From contig NZ_CP035806.1 in NCBI RefSeq assembly GCF_004208635.1, positions 434,001 through 498,000 of the forward strand: DNA of 64,000 nucleotides, read 5' to 3'. Under the pieces are notes generated by a model. The model ran no database searches. It was not told the DNA's origin and saw only the letters and a list, made by a program, of their open reading frames with translations. The stretch comes from Leucobacter triazinivorans (GTDB lineage Bacteria > Actinomycetota > Actinomycetes > Actinomycetales > Microbacteriaceae). Below, in pieces: positions 23,901 to 32,864 of this stretch; the first letter of the stretch is position 1; the number at the start of each line of letters is the position of its first letter. The translations under genes and the position numbers were made by a program.

Positions 23901-26900
23901 TCAGAGCGCAGCGCCGCCCAGTCGCGCCGCCGCGTCGCGCCAGATGCGCTCGAGAGCGTCGAGCTCTCGCAGCTCGCCGCCGCGCAGTTCCACACCCTCG
24001 GAGACGTAGTAGAGCGACACGTCGATGCGTGCGGGGTCGACGCCCGCCCACTGCGCATAGGCGTGCCGGTACAGGTCGAGCTGGAAGAAGCGGCTCTGTC
24101 GCTCCTGCTCGTTCCGGGGTGATCGGCCCGCCTTCCAGTCGACCACTTCGTACCGTTCGTGGGACGCTCCGGGCGTGTCCGGCTGCGCGGGCACTCGATA
24201 GACGGCGTCGAGCTTGCACACGAGGGTGCGACCGGCGAACGGCAGCGTGACCTCCTGCTCGACCGCGATCGGCTGAAGCTCAGCCCACCGCGAACGCTCG
24301 AATTGCTCGATCAGCGGCCGCAACGCCGCCTCGTCATCGGGACCGAGGTTCTCCGCAGCCGTGTTCGCCGACCCCGGGGAACCGGGAGTACCACCGGCAG
24401 TTCCTTCGGCCCCGTCGAACTCTGCCAGCTCGGGATCCGGGACGTCGAGTTCGAGACCGCTCAGCGGCAACGCCGTACCGCGCGCCGTGGTCGCGCGCCG
24501 CTCAACCCACTCGTGGAAGCGGTTGCCGAGACGCGTGCGACGGTAGGGGCGCTGGGGCACCGGGCGCAGCCGCCGCCGCTCGGCCCGTTCGGGGTCCTCG
24601 ACGAACTCGTGAAAGGTCGAGGCGGTGACGCGCTCGGGGAGCGCCGCCGCGACATCCACGGCCGGCGCAGCCCCCGCCGGGAGGCCGCGGTCGCGAGACT
24701 GCTGCGCAGCCCGACGTTCGGCGAGCAGCAGGCGGACCGTCTCATCAAGCTCGGGATCCTCAGCCCAGTCGTCGTCTGGAGCGCGCGTCGCGAGTGCGGC
24801 GCGCAGGGTCGCGGCCGCGCGCAGAACCGCTGGGCCGCGAGCACCGAGCGGGTCCGGCGGCCACTGCATCGTGAGCTCGGCGCGTTCGCTGGGGTCGGCC
24901 TCGTGCGCGCTGGCTTCCGGCACCCCCGTGATGATCCCCGCCTCCTGCAGCTCGAGCAGGTAGGGAGAGGGCGGCCGCGGCCGCGTCTGGCCGCCCCAGA
25001 ACGATCCGCTCAGCAGGAGCCGTTCGGCTGCGCGGGTCACGGCCACATAGGCCAATCGCCGCTCCTCCTCCCGGTGCCGTTCCCTGAGCTCCTCCTTGTA
25101 CTCGGCGAGCCGATCGCAGAGTTCCTTCTGGGTGGAGGCGAGGCGCCACTTCAACTGCGGGCGCGCGCGGGCGTCGCCCCGCAGTTCATCGGGGAGCTCC
25201 CCGGCGCGAAGCCAGCCCGCCCCGATACGCGGCGTGCCCGGGAACTCGCCGCCCACGAGGCGGGGCACGGCGACCAGGTCCCACTCGAGTCCCTTCGCAC
25301 CGTGCGCGGTGATGAGCTGCACCGTGCCGGGCTGCGGCGCCGCGACGTGCTCGGCCGCCTCGTCGGCCTCCGTCGCGCGCTCGATCCACTCGAGCAGCGA
25401 CGCCAGCGTGCCGCGGCTGTCCACCGCGAGGTACCCGTCCACGAGGTCGGCGAACACATCGAGATTCGCGTGCGCCGCCGACGTTCCGGCCGTTTCGCGC
25501 GCCTCGTTGGCGTCCAGTTCGATGTCGAGGCGCAGCGCCTGCACGGTGGCTCCGATCAGCTCTCCGACGCTGCCGCCCACCCCCTGCCGCAGGGCGGCCA
25601 GCATACGACCCGCCTCGCGCAGCCGGATGCGCCCCGTCTCGCTGATACCGCGCAGCGCGCGGTGGTCGAGATCGCGCATGGAGGCGATCTGGTCGAGCGC
25701 ATCGATGAGGGTGTACTGACGATCGGGATCGGGCAGCACGCTGTCGGCCGATCGTTGCGCGTCTCCGATCGGCTGCTGAGCGATGTCGCGCTCGGCGAAC
25801 CACCGGGCCGCTTCGCGCAGCCCCCCGAGGTCGGCGACCCCGAGACGGAAACGCGGCCCGCTCAGGAGCCGGAGGAGCGGCCCGCCGGCGTCGGCGTACC
25901 AGAGGCAGCGCAGCACGCTCACGACGTCGGTGATCTCGGGAGTCGAGAGCAGGCCTCCGAGCCCGACGATCCGGTTGGGAACCCCCGCCTCGGTGAGCGC
26001 TGCCGAGAAGGCAGCCATCGGGCTGCGCTTGCGGAAGATCACGGCGGCGCTCGGCTGCTCGCCGTGCTCGGCGAGGTGCGCCTCCCGCGCGGCGCGCATC
26101 CACTCGGCCACCGCCAGTCGTTCCTCGTGCACGGTCTCCGGGAACGTCCACTCGACCGATCCCGCGCCCGCACCGGGGCGCGGCACGAGCTGCGGCACGT
26201 CGACCGCGGCGTCGGCCGCGAGTGGACCCGAGATGGCGTTGGCGGCGTCGAGCACCCGTGCCGGATTGCGCCAGCTCGTCGACAGGGTCAGCGTCGCGGA
26301 GGCGCGGGGCGAGTCTTCCGGGGCCCGTCCGCCGAAGTCCGCGTGGAAGGATTGGAGCCCTTCGGCCGAGGCGCCCCGCCACCCGTAGATCGACTGGTGC
26401 GGATCCCCGACGGCCATGACCGGAGCGCCCGCGAAGATCATGGCGAGGAATCGGGTCTGGCCCACCGACGTGTCCTGCACCTCGTCGAGCAGAACGGCTC
26501 GATGGCGCCGCCGGAGCAGGCGCACCCCATCGGCCGATCGCTCGAGCGAGCGCGTGGCCAGGGCGAGCTGATCGGAGAACTCCACGAGACCCCGTCGGCG
26601 CTTCTCCTCGGCGTAGGCGCGCGCGAGCCTGGTGATGAGCGGGGTCTCGGCGAGACTCGCGACCGCATCACGCACCGGGGCGTAGAGCTTGCCACTGTCG
26701 AGGGGGGTCTTCTCGTTGTAGGGCAGTCGCTGCACCCCGACGAACTCCCCGACGATCTGGTCGACTCGATCGAGGGAGGAGAGGTGGTCGGCGACGGCGT
26801 GGTCGACGTTCAGCACGTGCCGCACCAGCTGGGCGATCCCGAGATCGCTGCTCGCGAGCGCGGCATCGTCGCTCTCGAGAACGACCTCGCGCGCGATGCG

Positions 26901-27440
26901 CCAGGCCGTCGCCTCGTCGATCACGACCGACCCGGGTGCCGCACCTGCCGCGACGCCGAACTCCTGCAGCACTCCCGCGGCGAAGGAGTTGTAGGTGTTC
27001 ACCTCGGGAATGTCGAGGCCGTCCGCGAGCAGCTCGATCACCTGCGCGGCCCGCGCCGATTCCGTGTGCGAGAGCTCTCCGCGCTCGTCCGCGTCGCGCA
27101 GTCGGGCCGCGAAGCCGGCGAGTCTGCCGGTGATGCGTTCGCGCAGCTCGCCCGCCGCCTTCCGAGTGAACGTGAGGCCCAAGATCTCATCGGGCGCCGC
27201 GAGGCCGTTCGCCACGAGCCAGACGACCCGGTTCGCCATGGTCTCGGTCTTGCCGCTTCCCGCACCGGCGATCACGAGCGTGCTGCCGGCCAGGCGGTGC
27301 TCGATGACCGCGCGCTGCTCGGGCGTCGGCACGACCGGCGGCTTGGTCGGGCTCGCGAGAAGCAGGGCGATGCGCTCGGCCGAGAACACGGCCTCCGTCC
27401 CGCCGCGCGGCCCCGGGCCGGTCGACTCGATGCCGCTCAT
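23901..27440 (-). CDS. adnB: AdnB-like ATP-dependent helicase-nuclease
   Basis: A 1179-residue SF1 helicase with a C-terminal PD-(D/E)xK nuclease, the lead motor of the actinobacterial AdnAB complex that resects double-strand breaks. Motor motifs are complete: PTPEQRAVIEH, AGAGSGKTET, LTFTRKAAGEL, LLDEVQDTS, VGDPHQSIYGWRGA, ITAHGAKGLEWDLV and YVAVTRAAERL. The nuclease core is YEVVDWKAGRSP near residue 1110. Length is close to mycobacterial AdnB (about 1100). ATG 27440 overlaps the adnA TGA (ATGA), indicating translational coupling and 1:1 subunit synthesis. A Gly/Ser/Pro-rich linker precedes the nuclease domain. Confidence 0.92.
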   Translation of the reverse strand: MSGIESTGPGPRGGTEAVFSAERIALLLASPTKPPVVPTPEQRAVIEHRLAGSTLVIAGAGSGKTETMANRVVWLVANGLAAPDEILGLTFTRKAAGELRERITGRLAGFAARLRDADERGELSHTESARAAQVIELLADGLDIPEVNTYNSFAAGVLQEFGVAAGAAPGSVVIDEATAWRIAREVVLESDDAALASSDLGIAQLVRHVLNVDHAVADHLSSLDRVDQIVGEFVGVQRLPYNEKTPLDSGKLYAPVRDAVASLAETPLITRLARAYAEEKRRRGLVEFSDQLALATRSLERSADGVRLLRRRHRAVLLDEVQDTSVGQTRFLAMIFAGAPVMAVGDPHQSIYGWRGASAEGLQSFHADFGGRAPEDSPRASATLTLSTSWRNPARVLDAANAISGPLAADAAVDVPQLVPRPGAGAGSVEWTFPETVHEERLAVAEWMRAAREAHLAEHGEQPSAAVIFRKRSPMAAFSAALTEAGVPNRIVGLGGLLSTPEITDVVSVLRCLWYADAGGPLLRLLSGPRFRLGVADLGGLREAARWFAERDIAQQPIGDAQRSADSVLPDPDRQYTLIDALDQIASMRDLDHRALRGISETGRIRLREAGRMLAALRQGVGGSVGELIGATVQALRLDIELDANEARETAGTSAAHANLDVFADLVDGYLAVDSRGTLASLLEWIERATEADEAAEHVAAPQPGTVQLITAHGAKGLEWDLVAVPRLVGGEFPGTPRIGAGWLRAGELPDELRGDARARPQLKWRLASTQKELCDRLAEYKEELRERHREEERRLAYVAVTRAAERLLLSGSFWGGQTRPRPPSPYLLELQEAGIITGVPEASAHEADPSERAELTMQWPPDPLGARGPAVLRAAATLRAALATRAPDDDWAEDPELDETVRLLLAERRAAQQSRDRGLPAGAAPAVDVAAALPERVTASTFHEFVEDPERAERRRLRPVPQRPYRRTRLGNRFHEWVERRATTARGTALPLSGLELDVPDPELAEFDGAEGTAGGTPGSPGSANTAAENLGPDDEAALRPLIEQFERSRWAELQPIAVEQEVTLPFAGRTLVCKLDAVYRVPAQPDTPGASHERYEVVDWKAGRSPRNEQERQSRFFQLDLYRHAYAQWAGVDPARIDVSLYYVSEGVELRGGELRELDALERIWRDAAARLGGAAL

Positions 27441-30400
27441 GCGTGACTCACCGCCGGAATGATGTGCAGTCTGCACTCGCCCGGTCGATGCGGATCGGAG
27501 CAGTGGTGCTCGATGCGCGCCGTGAACTCGCCGGCGGCCATGACACGAGCGATCTCGGCGACTCGTTGCATCAGCTCCTCCGTCGCCTCTGCCGAAATCG
27601 GCTGCTGCACTCGCTCGACGTACTCCGACTGCTTGGCGGCGTCAGGGTGCACGTAGAGCAGCCTGGCACCGCCGCTCACCGGAGCCGGAGCCGCAGCCGC
27701 AGCCGCAGCCGGGGCCGTGGCCGTGGCCGGCGACTGCGCCCCCGACCCATCGGGACGCGGCTGCACCGACGCGGTTCCGAGCTCGAAGGCGTTGCGGTTC
27801 ACGCCCAGCTGGTACGCCTGCAACTGCGCGTGGGTCTCGGCGTCGGCCTTCGACGGCAGGTTGCGTCCCGTCTTGAGATCGATCACGCTGATCTCCACTC
27901 CGCCGTCGGCGCGCGGAACCGCTTCGATCCGGTCGGCTGCACCGCGCAGCACCGCGCGTTCGATCGGGACCGCGAATCGGGTCTCACGGCCGAGGAGCTG
28001 ACGGTTCGAAGCTTCGAAGTCACGCAGATATGCCGCGAGACCGCGCGTCTGCGCCTGGGCGAGACGCGCGGTGCGCTCCGATTCCCACGCGGCTTCGAAG
28101 GGCAGCTTGCGCCACTCGCGCAGCACGGCGTCGAGCAGCTCCTGCGGGTCGTGCCCCTGCGCCGTTTCGAGCGCGTGGTGCACGAGAGTGCCCAGGCTCG
28201 CCTGCACCCCGCCGCTGCCTCCGCCGCTCAGCGTGGCGACCGCCCAGTCGAGCGGGCAGTTCTCCGCGCGTTCCAGGTGCGACGGGCTCACCGGCACCCG
28301 CAGCTCCGGGTCACCGGCGAGGTCGTAGAGCGGCGCCGTCGTGCTCGGCGGCAGCACCCCGTACCACTGGTCCGGGTGGGCCCCGGCCGCCTGCTCGCCG
28401 GCGAGCGCCACGAGTGCGCGCAGCGCGGCGACGTCTTCGGGGTCGCTCGCGAGCCTGCGGCGCATCTCGGCGGTGACCCCCCGCAAGGTGAGTCGGGCGC
28501 TGGGCAGATCGGCACGCACGTGATCGCGTCCGAAGCCGAAGAACGGGCTCGGGTGCTGATCCTCATCCGTGATCGCGACGACGAGCAGCTCGTCGCTCGA
28601 TCGAGCGCAGCTGTGCACGAACAGCCGGAGCTCGTCGTGCATCGTGTCGCGACGGGACGGCGGGACGGCCTCGCCCCCGCGCAGCCAGCGCTCGAGCGCA
28701 GCGGTGCCCAGAAGTGAGCCGCGCGCGCGGAGATTCGGCCAGGCACCGTCCTGCACCCCGATGACGGCGACCACGTCGAACTCACGTCCGATCGCGCCTT
28801 GCGGAGTAGTGACGGTGACCGCCGCGCGCTGGCTGCGCTGCGCCAGCGAATCCTCGGGCACCGCACTCTCCAGCAGGTCTTCGAGCAGTTCGGCGATCGG
28901 CTGCTCGCTGTCCTGCTCCTCGTGCCGCTGCAGCGCGAAGAAGAGGCCCATGACCGCGTCGAGCGACCGGTGCGCCTCGTCGGCGCGCGCTCCCCGGCCA
29001 TCGAGCGCTTCGTCCTGCCAGCGCTCGGCGAGACGGGTGCGCTCCCAGAGCGCCCACAGCACCTCGCGCGGAGTGCCGCCCGCCCGCAGCACCTCCGAAG
29101 CCGCGGCCGAGAGGAGACCGATCCGGCGCAGCACCCGTCCTCCCGCGCTGTCGATCACGGGTGTCGCGCCCGGGACGGCGAAGGCCTCGAGCACGATTTC
29201 GTCGATCGGCTGCGGCTCGCGGCCGTCGGGCTCCGCTTCCCGGCGCTCCTGCAGCAGAAGAGCGCCCCGCAAGCGCCGGATCGCGACCGGATCGAGCCCC
29301 CCGACCACGCCGCCCGCGAGCCGGAGCACATCGGATGCGGTGAACTCACGGATCCCGAGGACCTGCTGCAGCAGAAGAATCAGCTCTCGCACGATCTGAT
29401 GCTCGCGCAGCACGATGCCGCCGGCCGCGACCCCGGTCGGCACCTGATGCGCGGCGAGCGCACGCGCGACTCGCGACGCCTCGGCCCGACTCCGGCAGAT
29501 CACCGCCATGTCGCGCCAGGCGACCGGCGCTGCCCCGCGCAGACCGAGACGCCGTTCTCGAAGGCGATGCGCGATGATCCCGAGCTGCTCGGCGGGCGAT
29601 GCCGCGGCCGCGAACTGCACGTCGGCGCCTCGCGGCGCAGCGGAGGCGTCGGCGCCCGCTCCGTCGTCGACGGAGCTCGCCGCACGCTGCGCCCCGGCCC
29701 CGGCCGCACCGACACGAGCGGTCAGCGCTGCGATGAACCGGCGCACCGCCGGACCGTGCCGGTGCACGGTCTCGAGCACGGCGAGCTGCTCGACCTGGGA
29801 CTCGGGGCGGAGCGCCGCATCGCCTGCACGCCGCGCCAGTTCCGAGCCCAGCCGGGAGAGCGCCTCGGTACGCTCGCCGTGGAACGCGCTCGTCGCGATG
29901 TCGGGGTCCCCGAACACCCATACGGCGCTGCCCGCGCTCGCGCACGCCGCGAGAAGAGCGAGCTCCCCCTCACCGAGCTCCTGCGCGTCGTCGACGAGGA
30001 TCATCCGCGGGAGCCGGATCCTGCCGGCCTCTGCGGCGACGGCGCCCTCCGCCCGCACGGCGCCCTCCGCACCCACGGCGGCGGCCGCCGCTCGCAGCAG
30101 GCCGCTCGAGCTCAGCTCCCCCGGGCGCTCGCCGGCGAGAACGCCGGTGACCGCGGCGATGAGGTCCAGCCCGTCGACCCATCGGTCGAGCACCCCCGGC
30201 TCGGGGAGGCGGGTGCTCGCCGATCCCCCGGCCTGCTCCCGCAGGCCCCTCAGGCGCTCGGCGAGCGGCGCCGCATCGAGATCGAAGTCGTCGACGATGC
30301 GCCACAGCTCCCGAAGCTCAGCGCGGAACGCCGGGCTGCGGAGCACCTCGCCGGTGAGACCCGCGACACGCGCGGCGGTCGCGCCCGGCCTCGCGAGACC

Positions 30401-30769
30401 CGCCTCGACCACCGCGGCGATCGCCTCGTCCTGCGCCGTGCCGGTGAGCAGCCTCGGCGCGTCACGGCCCGCGAGCGCCGAGGCGCGGGTGAGCACCGCG
30501 AACCCCAGCGACGCGGCCGTGCGCACGGGCGTACCGCCGATGGCCCGGCCGACGTTGCGCTCGACCGACGCGCGCAGCGCGGTCGCGACGAGCCGGTTGG
30601 GGGCGAGCGCGAGCACATCGGGCTCGCTCCACCCCGGGCGGCGCAGTGCGCGGGTGTACGCCTCGACGAGCACGCGGGTCTTGCCGCTGCCCGGCGCTCC
30701 CAGAACGCGGGCGTGGCGCGTGGGATCGAGCTCGAGTGCACGAGCCTGGGAACGGTCGAATCCGGTCAT
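27437..30769 (-). CDS. adnA: AdnA-like ATP-dependent helicase-nuclease
   Basis: Upstream partner of adnB, 1110 residues. Walker A is ARVLGAPGSGKTRVL, followed by degenerate helicase motifs (ILVDDAQELGEGE for motif II). This fits AdnA, whose motor is the weaker one. The C-terminal nuclease core is EISVIDLKTGRNLP. An Ala/Pro linker (about residues 1005-1025) lies near the end, and the terminal HHCSDPHRPGEC supplies cysteines but not an obvious complete Fe-S set. ATG 30769 follows a TAGGCT box by six bases, so the operon is probably leaderless. It is divergent from the DUF3107 gene. Together with adnB it forms a RecBCD-like machine. Confidence 0.92.
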   Translation of the reverse strand: MTGFDRSQARALELDPTRHARVLGAPGSGKTRVLVEAYTRALRRPGWSEPDVLALAPNRLVATALRASVERNVGRAIGGTPVRTAASLGFAVLTRASALAGRDAPRLLTGTAQDEAIAAVVEAGLARPGATAARVAGLTGEVLRSPAFRAELRELWRIVDDFDLDAAPLAERLRGLREQAGGSASTRLPEPGVLDRWVDGLDLIAAVTGVLAGERPGELSSSGLLRAAAAAVGAEGAVRAEGAVAAEAGRIRLPRMILVDDAQELGEGELALLAACASAGSAVWVFGDPDIATSAFHGERTEALSRLGSELARRAGDAALRPESQVEQLAVLETVHRHGPAVRRFIAALTARVGAAGAGAQRAASSVDDGAGADASAAPRGADVQFAAAASPAEQLGIIAHRLRERRLGLRGAAPVAWRDMAVICRSRAEASRVARALAAHQVPTGVAAGGIVLREHQIVRELILLLQQVLGIREFTASDVLRLAGGVVGGLDPVAIRRLRGALLLQERREAEPDGREPQPIDEIVLEAFAVPGATPVIDSAGGRVLRRIGLLSAAASEVLRAGGTPREVLWALWERTRLAERWQDEALDGRGARADEAHRSLDAVMGLFFALQRHEEQDSEQPIAELLEDLLESAVPEDSLAQRSQRAAVTVTTPQGAIGREFDVVAVIGVQDGAWPNLRARGSLLGTAALERWLRGGEAVPPSRRDTMHDELRLFVHSCARSSDELLVVAITDEDQHPSPFFGFGRDHVRADLPSARLTLRGVTAEMRRRLASDPEDVAALRALVALAGEQAAGAHPDQWYGVLPPSTTAPLYDLAGDPELRVPVSPSHLERAENCPLDWAVATLSGGGSGGVQASLGTLVHHALETAQGHDPQELLDAVLREWRKLPFEAAWESERTARLAQAQTRGLAAYLRDFEASNRQLLGRETRFAVPIERAVLRGAADRIEAVPRADGGVEISVIDLKTGRNLPSKADAETHAQLQAYQLGVNRNAFELGTASVQPRPDGSGAQSPATATAPAAAAAAAPAPVSGGARLLYVHPDAAKQSEYVERVQQPISAEATEELMQRVAEIARVMAAGEFTARIEHHCSDPHRPGECRLHIIPAVSHA

Positions 30770-30775
30770 GCGCTC

Positions 30776-30781
30776 AGCCTA
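30776..30781 (-). promoter_or_regulatory. -10 box TAGGCT of the adnAB operon, leaderless-type
   Basis: TAGGCT on the minus strand, six bases, then ATG 30769. No purine-rich ribosome site is in the spacer. Confidence 0.55.
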
Positions 30782-30874
30782 CTGAGCACCGCCGACATCG
30801 CTCCGATCACGAGTCGCGGCTGCGCCGAGGGCGAACGCGAGGGCGGGTCGGGGCGCGGCGGGTACTCGGGGCCC

Positions 30875-30880
30875 TAGACT
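30875..30880 (+). promoter_or_regulatory. -10 box TAGACT upstream of DUF3107 gene
   Basis: TAGACT lies 62 bases before GTG 30943, which has its own Shine-Dalgarno, so the message would have a ~55-base leader. Confidence 0.4.
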
Positions 30881-30942
30881 CGAAGGCAGTCGCACGACAG
30901 ACCGCTCCGTGGCTCGCGCCGCGGCATTCGAGGAGGCACCCC

Positions 30943-31167
30943 GTGGAAGTTCGCATCGGCATCAAGCACTCGCCCCGTGAGCTCTCGTTCGAGACCGAGT
31001 CGACCGCAGACGAGGTGCGCGCCCTCGTCGAGGACGCCGTCGCCAAGGACGCCGCGCTGATCACTCTTGCCGATGCCAAGGGCCGTCAGTATCTCGTCGA
31101 CGCCGAGTCGATCGCCTACATCGAGCTCGGCGGCGAGGGCAGCCGCAAGGTCGGCTTCATCAGCTGA
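30943..31167 (+). CDS. DUF3107 small conserved actinobacterial protein
   Basis: A 74-residue cytoplasmic protein beginning VEVRIGIKHSPRELSFE and ending KVGFIS. This is the typical length and text of DUF3107, represented in mycobacteria by TB9.4 (Rv3208A). Family members are widely annotated as ATP-binding, but the function is not established. GTG 30943 has GAGGAGG six bases upstream. The gene is followed by a 13-bp hairpin. The alternating strands in the C-terminal half (ITLADAKGRQYLVDAESIAY) suggest a small beta-grasp-like fold; that last point is inference. Confidence 0.88.
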   Translation: MEVRIGIKHSPRELSFETESTADEVRALVEDAVAKDAALITLADAKGRQYLVDAESIAYIELGGEGSRKVGFIS

Positions 31168-31188
31168 CCGAGGCCTCCGGGTGCGCAT

Positions 31189-31223
31189 CCCGTCAGCCGG
31201 CGACGTCTCCGCCGGCTGACGGG
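31189..31223. terminator. 13-bp hairpin shared by convergent DUF3107 and coaBC
   Basis: 31189-31201 and 31211-31223 are exact reverse complements around a nine-base loop. It sits 21 bases after one stop and 49 bases from the other, so it can serve both strands. Confidence 0.75.
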
Positions 31224-31272
31224 TGCATCGCGCCCGGCACCGGGTCGACGTCGCGTCGTCCGAGCGCTTCGC

Positions 31273-32652
31273 TCAGTGGCTCAGCGCGCGCAATTCGTCG
31301 CGAACAGCGTCGAGCAGCCGGTCCGCCACCTCGCGCTTCGATCCCGACGCCTCGCCGGCGACCCGCCCATCGGCGTCGAGCACGTACAACCGGTTCGCGT
31401 CGCTCTCGAAGCCCTCCGTCCACCCGACGGCGTTCACCGCGAGCAGGTCTACGCCCTTCCGCGCCAGCTTGCGCCGGCCGCGCTCGAGCAGCTCATCATC
31501 GGCATCGCTTTCCGCGGCGACGGTCTCCGCCGCGAAGCCGACGATCACCTGTCCGGGCCGCCGTCCGCGCACCAGTCCGACCAGGATGTCCGGATTCTCC
31601 ACCAGCGTGAGCGTCGGCGCCTCGCCCGCGGTGTCCTCCTTGCGGATCTTGTGCTCCGCGACCTCCGCAACGCGGTAGTCGGCCACGGCCGCAGCCATGA
31701 TCACGGCCTCGGCTCCAGATGCGGCAGCGTGCGCCGCAGCTTCGAGCTCGGCCGCGGTGCCGATCGGCACGACCCGCACGGCGCCGCGATCCCGCACCCC
31801 GGCCAGCACGGACTCGTCGACATTCGCCGCGAGCAGCACCACCTTCGCGCCCCGATCCGCCGCCGCGGCAGCCACCGCGACCCCCTGCCGCCCGCTCGAG
31901 CGGTTGCCGAGGTAGCGCACCGGGTCGATCGGCTCCCGGGTGCCGCCGGCCGTCACGAGCAGCCGAACCCCGTCGAGATCGCCGCGACGAACCGGATCCG
32001 ACGACACCGCGGGCGGTGCAGGTGGGGCCGGCGCGGCCGCCTCAGCAAATTCTCGTGGCGCAGCCGCCTCCGCTGCCTCCGCCGCCTCGGCGCCAGCACC
32101 ATGCGACGGTGCGGGATCCGCTGCAGCCTCGCTCAGGAGGCGCCGGGCGCGCTCGATAATCTGCTCCGGTTCGCTCATACGACCCGGCCCGCTGTCGTCT
32201 CCTGTCAGCCGCCCGGATTCCGGCCCGACGAGTTCGACGCCGCGGGAACGCAGGATCGCCACATTGTCCTGGGTCGCGGGATGCTGCCACATCTCCGTGT
32301 GCATCGCCGGAGCGACGAGCAGCGGTGCGCGTGTCGCGAGAAGGGTCGTGCCCAGGAGATCATCCGCCAAGCCGGCAGCCATGCGGGCCAGCGAATTGGC
32401 GGTCGCCGGAGCGACGATCACGAGATCCGCCCGCTGCCCGAGCGCCACGTGCCGCACCTCGGGGACGTCCTCGTGCACCGAGGTGGTCACCGGATTGCGG
32501 CTGATCGCCTCCCAGGTCGGCGCCCCGACGAAGCGCAGGGCGTCGTCGGTCGGGACGACGTGCACGTCGTGGCCGTCCTCGACGAGCAGCCGCGCCACAG
32601 CGACGGCCTTGTACGCGGCGATGCCACCGGTCACACCCAGCACGATGTTCAT
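31273..32652 (-). CDS. coaBC: Bifunctional phosphopantothenoylcysteine decarboxylase/synthase
   Basis: A 459-residue coenzyme A biosynthesis enzyme. The N-terminal CoaC flavoprotein half shows VTGGIAAYKAV, the active-site histidine region HVALGQRADLVIVAPATANS, and PAMHTEMW with the substrate-clamp motif ESGRLTGDDSGPGRM. The C-terminal CoaB half shows VTAGGTREPIDPVRYLGNRSSGRQG (read across two adjacent blocks), AAAVADYR and NAV near the end. An Ala/Glu/Pro linker of about 35 residues joins the halves. ATG 32652 opens MNIVLGVTGG; the ribosome site is weak. It joins cysteine to 4'-phosphopantothenate with CTP, then decarboxylates to phosphopantetheine. Confidence 0.93.
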   Translation of the reverse strand: MNIVLGVTGGIAAYKAVAVARLLVEDGHDVHVVPTDDALRFVGAPTWEAISRNPVTTSVHEDVPEVRHVALGQRADLVIVAPATANSLARMAAGLADDLLGTTLLATRAPLLVAPAMHTEMWQHPATQDNVAILRSRGVELVGPESGRLTGDDSGPGRMSEPEQIIERARRLLSEAAADPAPSHGAGAEAAEAAEAAAPREFAEAAAPAPPAPPAVSSDPVRRGDLDGVRLLVTAGGTREPIDPVRYLGNRSSGRQGVAVAAAAADRGAKVVLLAANVDESVLAGVRDRGAVRVVPIGTAAELEAAAHAAASGAEAVIMAAAVADYRVAEVAEHKIRKEDTAGEAPTLTLVENPDILVGLVRGRRPGQVIVGFAAETVAAESDADDELLERGRRKLARKGVDLLAVNAVGWTEGFESDANRLYVLDADGRVAGEASGSKREVADRLLDAVRDELRALSH

Positions 32653-32864
32653 GCGTTCATCATCCCACGTCGGCGGATCTCGGACCCGAATGCCCCGCCC
32701 GCGCGCTCGGACGCGGGCTCGGACGCTGACTCGGGCTCGTGCTCGTGCCCGACCCGTTTGTTCGCAACCGACCCGATGGTCAATGCCGGATCGTTCAGTC
32801 TCGACGATCCCACTCAGTCTCACCGGTGCGTGGGGAGGCAGAGCAGATGCAGAGCAGAGGGGAC
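32653..32864. other. 212-base gap between rlmC and coaBC
   Basis: No convincing gene is seen. The stretch holds short degenerate direct repeats (GCTCGGACGC twice near 32705-32730; GCAGAGCAGA twice near 32844-32865) and presumably the coaBC promoter. No strong hairpin was found. Confidence 0.5.

Noticed and set aside
24159..27446. A 1095-codon open frame on the plus strand opposite adnB.
   Set aside because: High-GC antisense shadow: composition is Arg/Gly/Ala/Pro-rich without motifs, and the minus strand encodes a complete helicase-nuclease.
28799..30877. A 692-codon open frame on the plus strand opposite adnA.
   Set aside because: Same shadow effect; no recognisable domain, and it runs through the adnA promoter.
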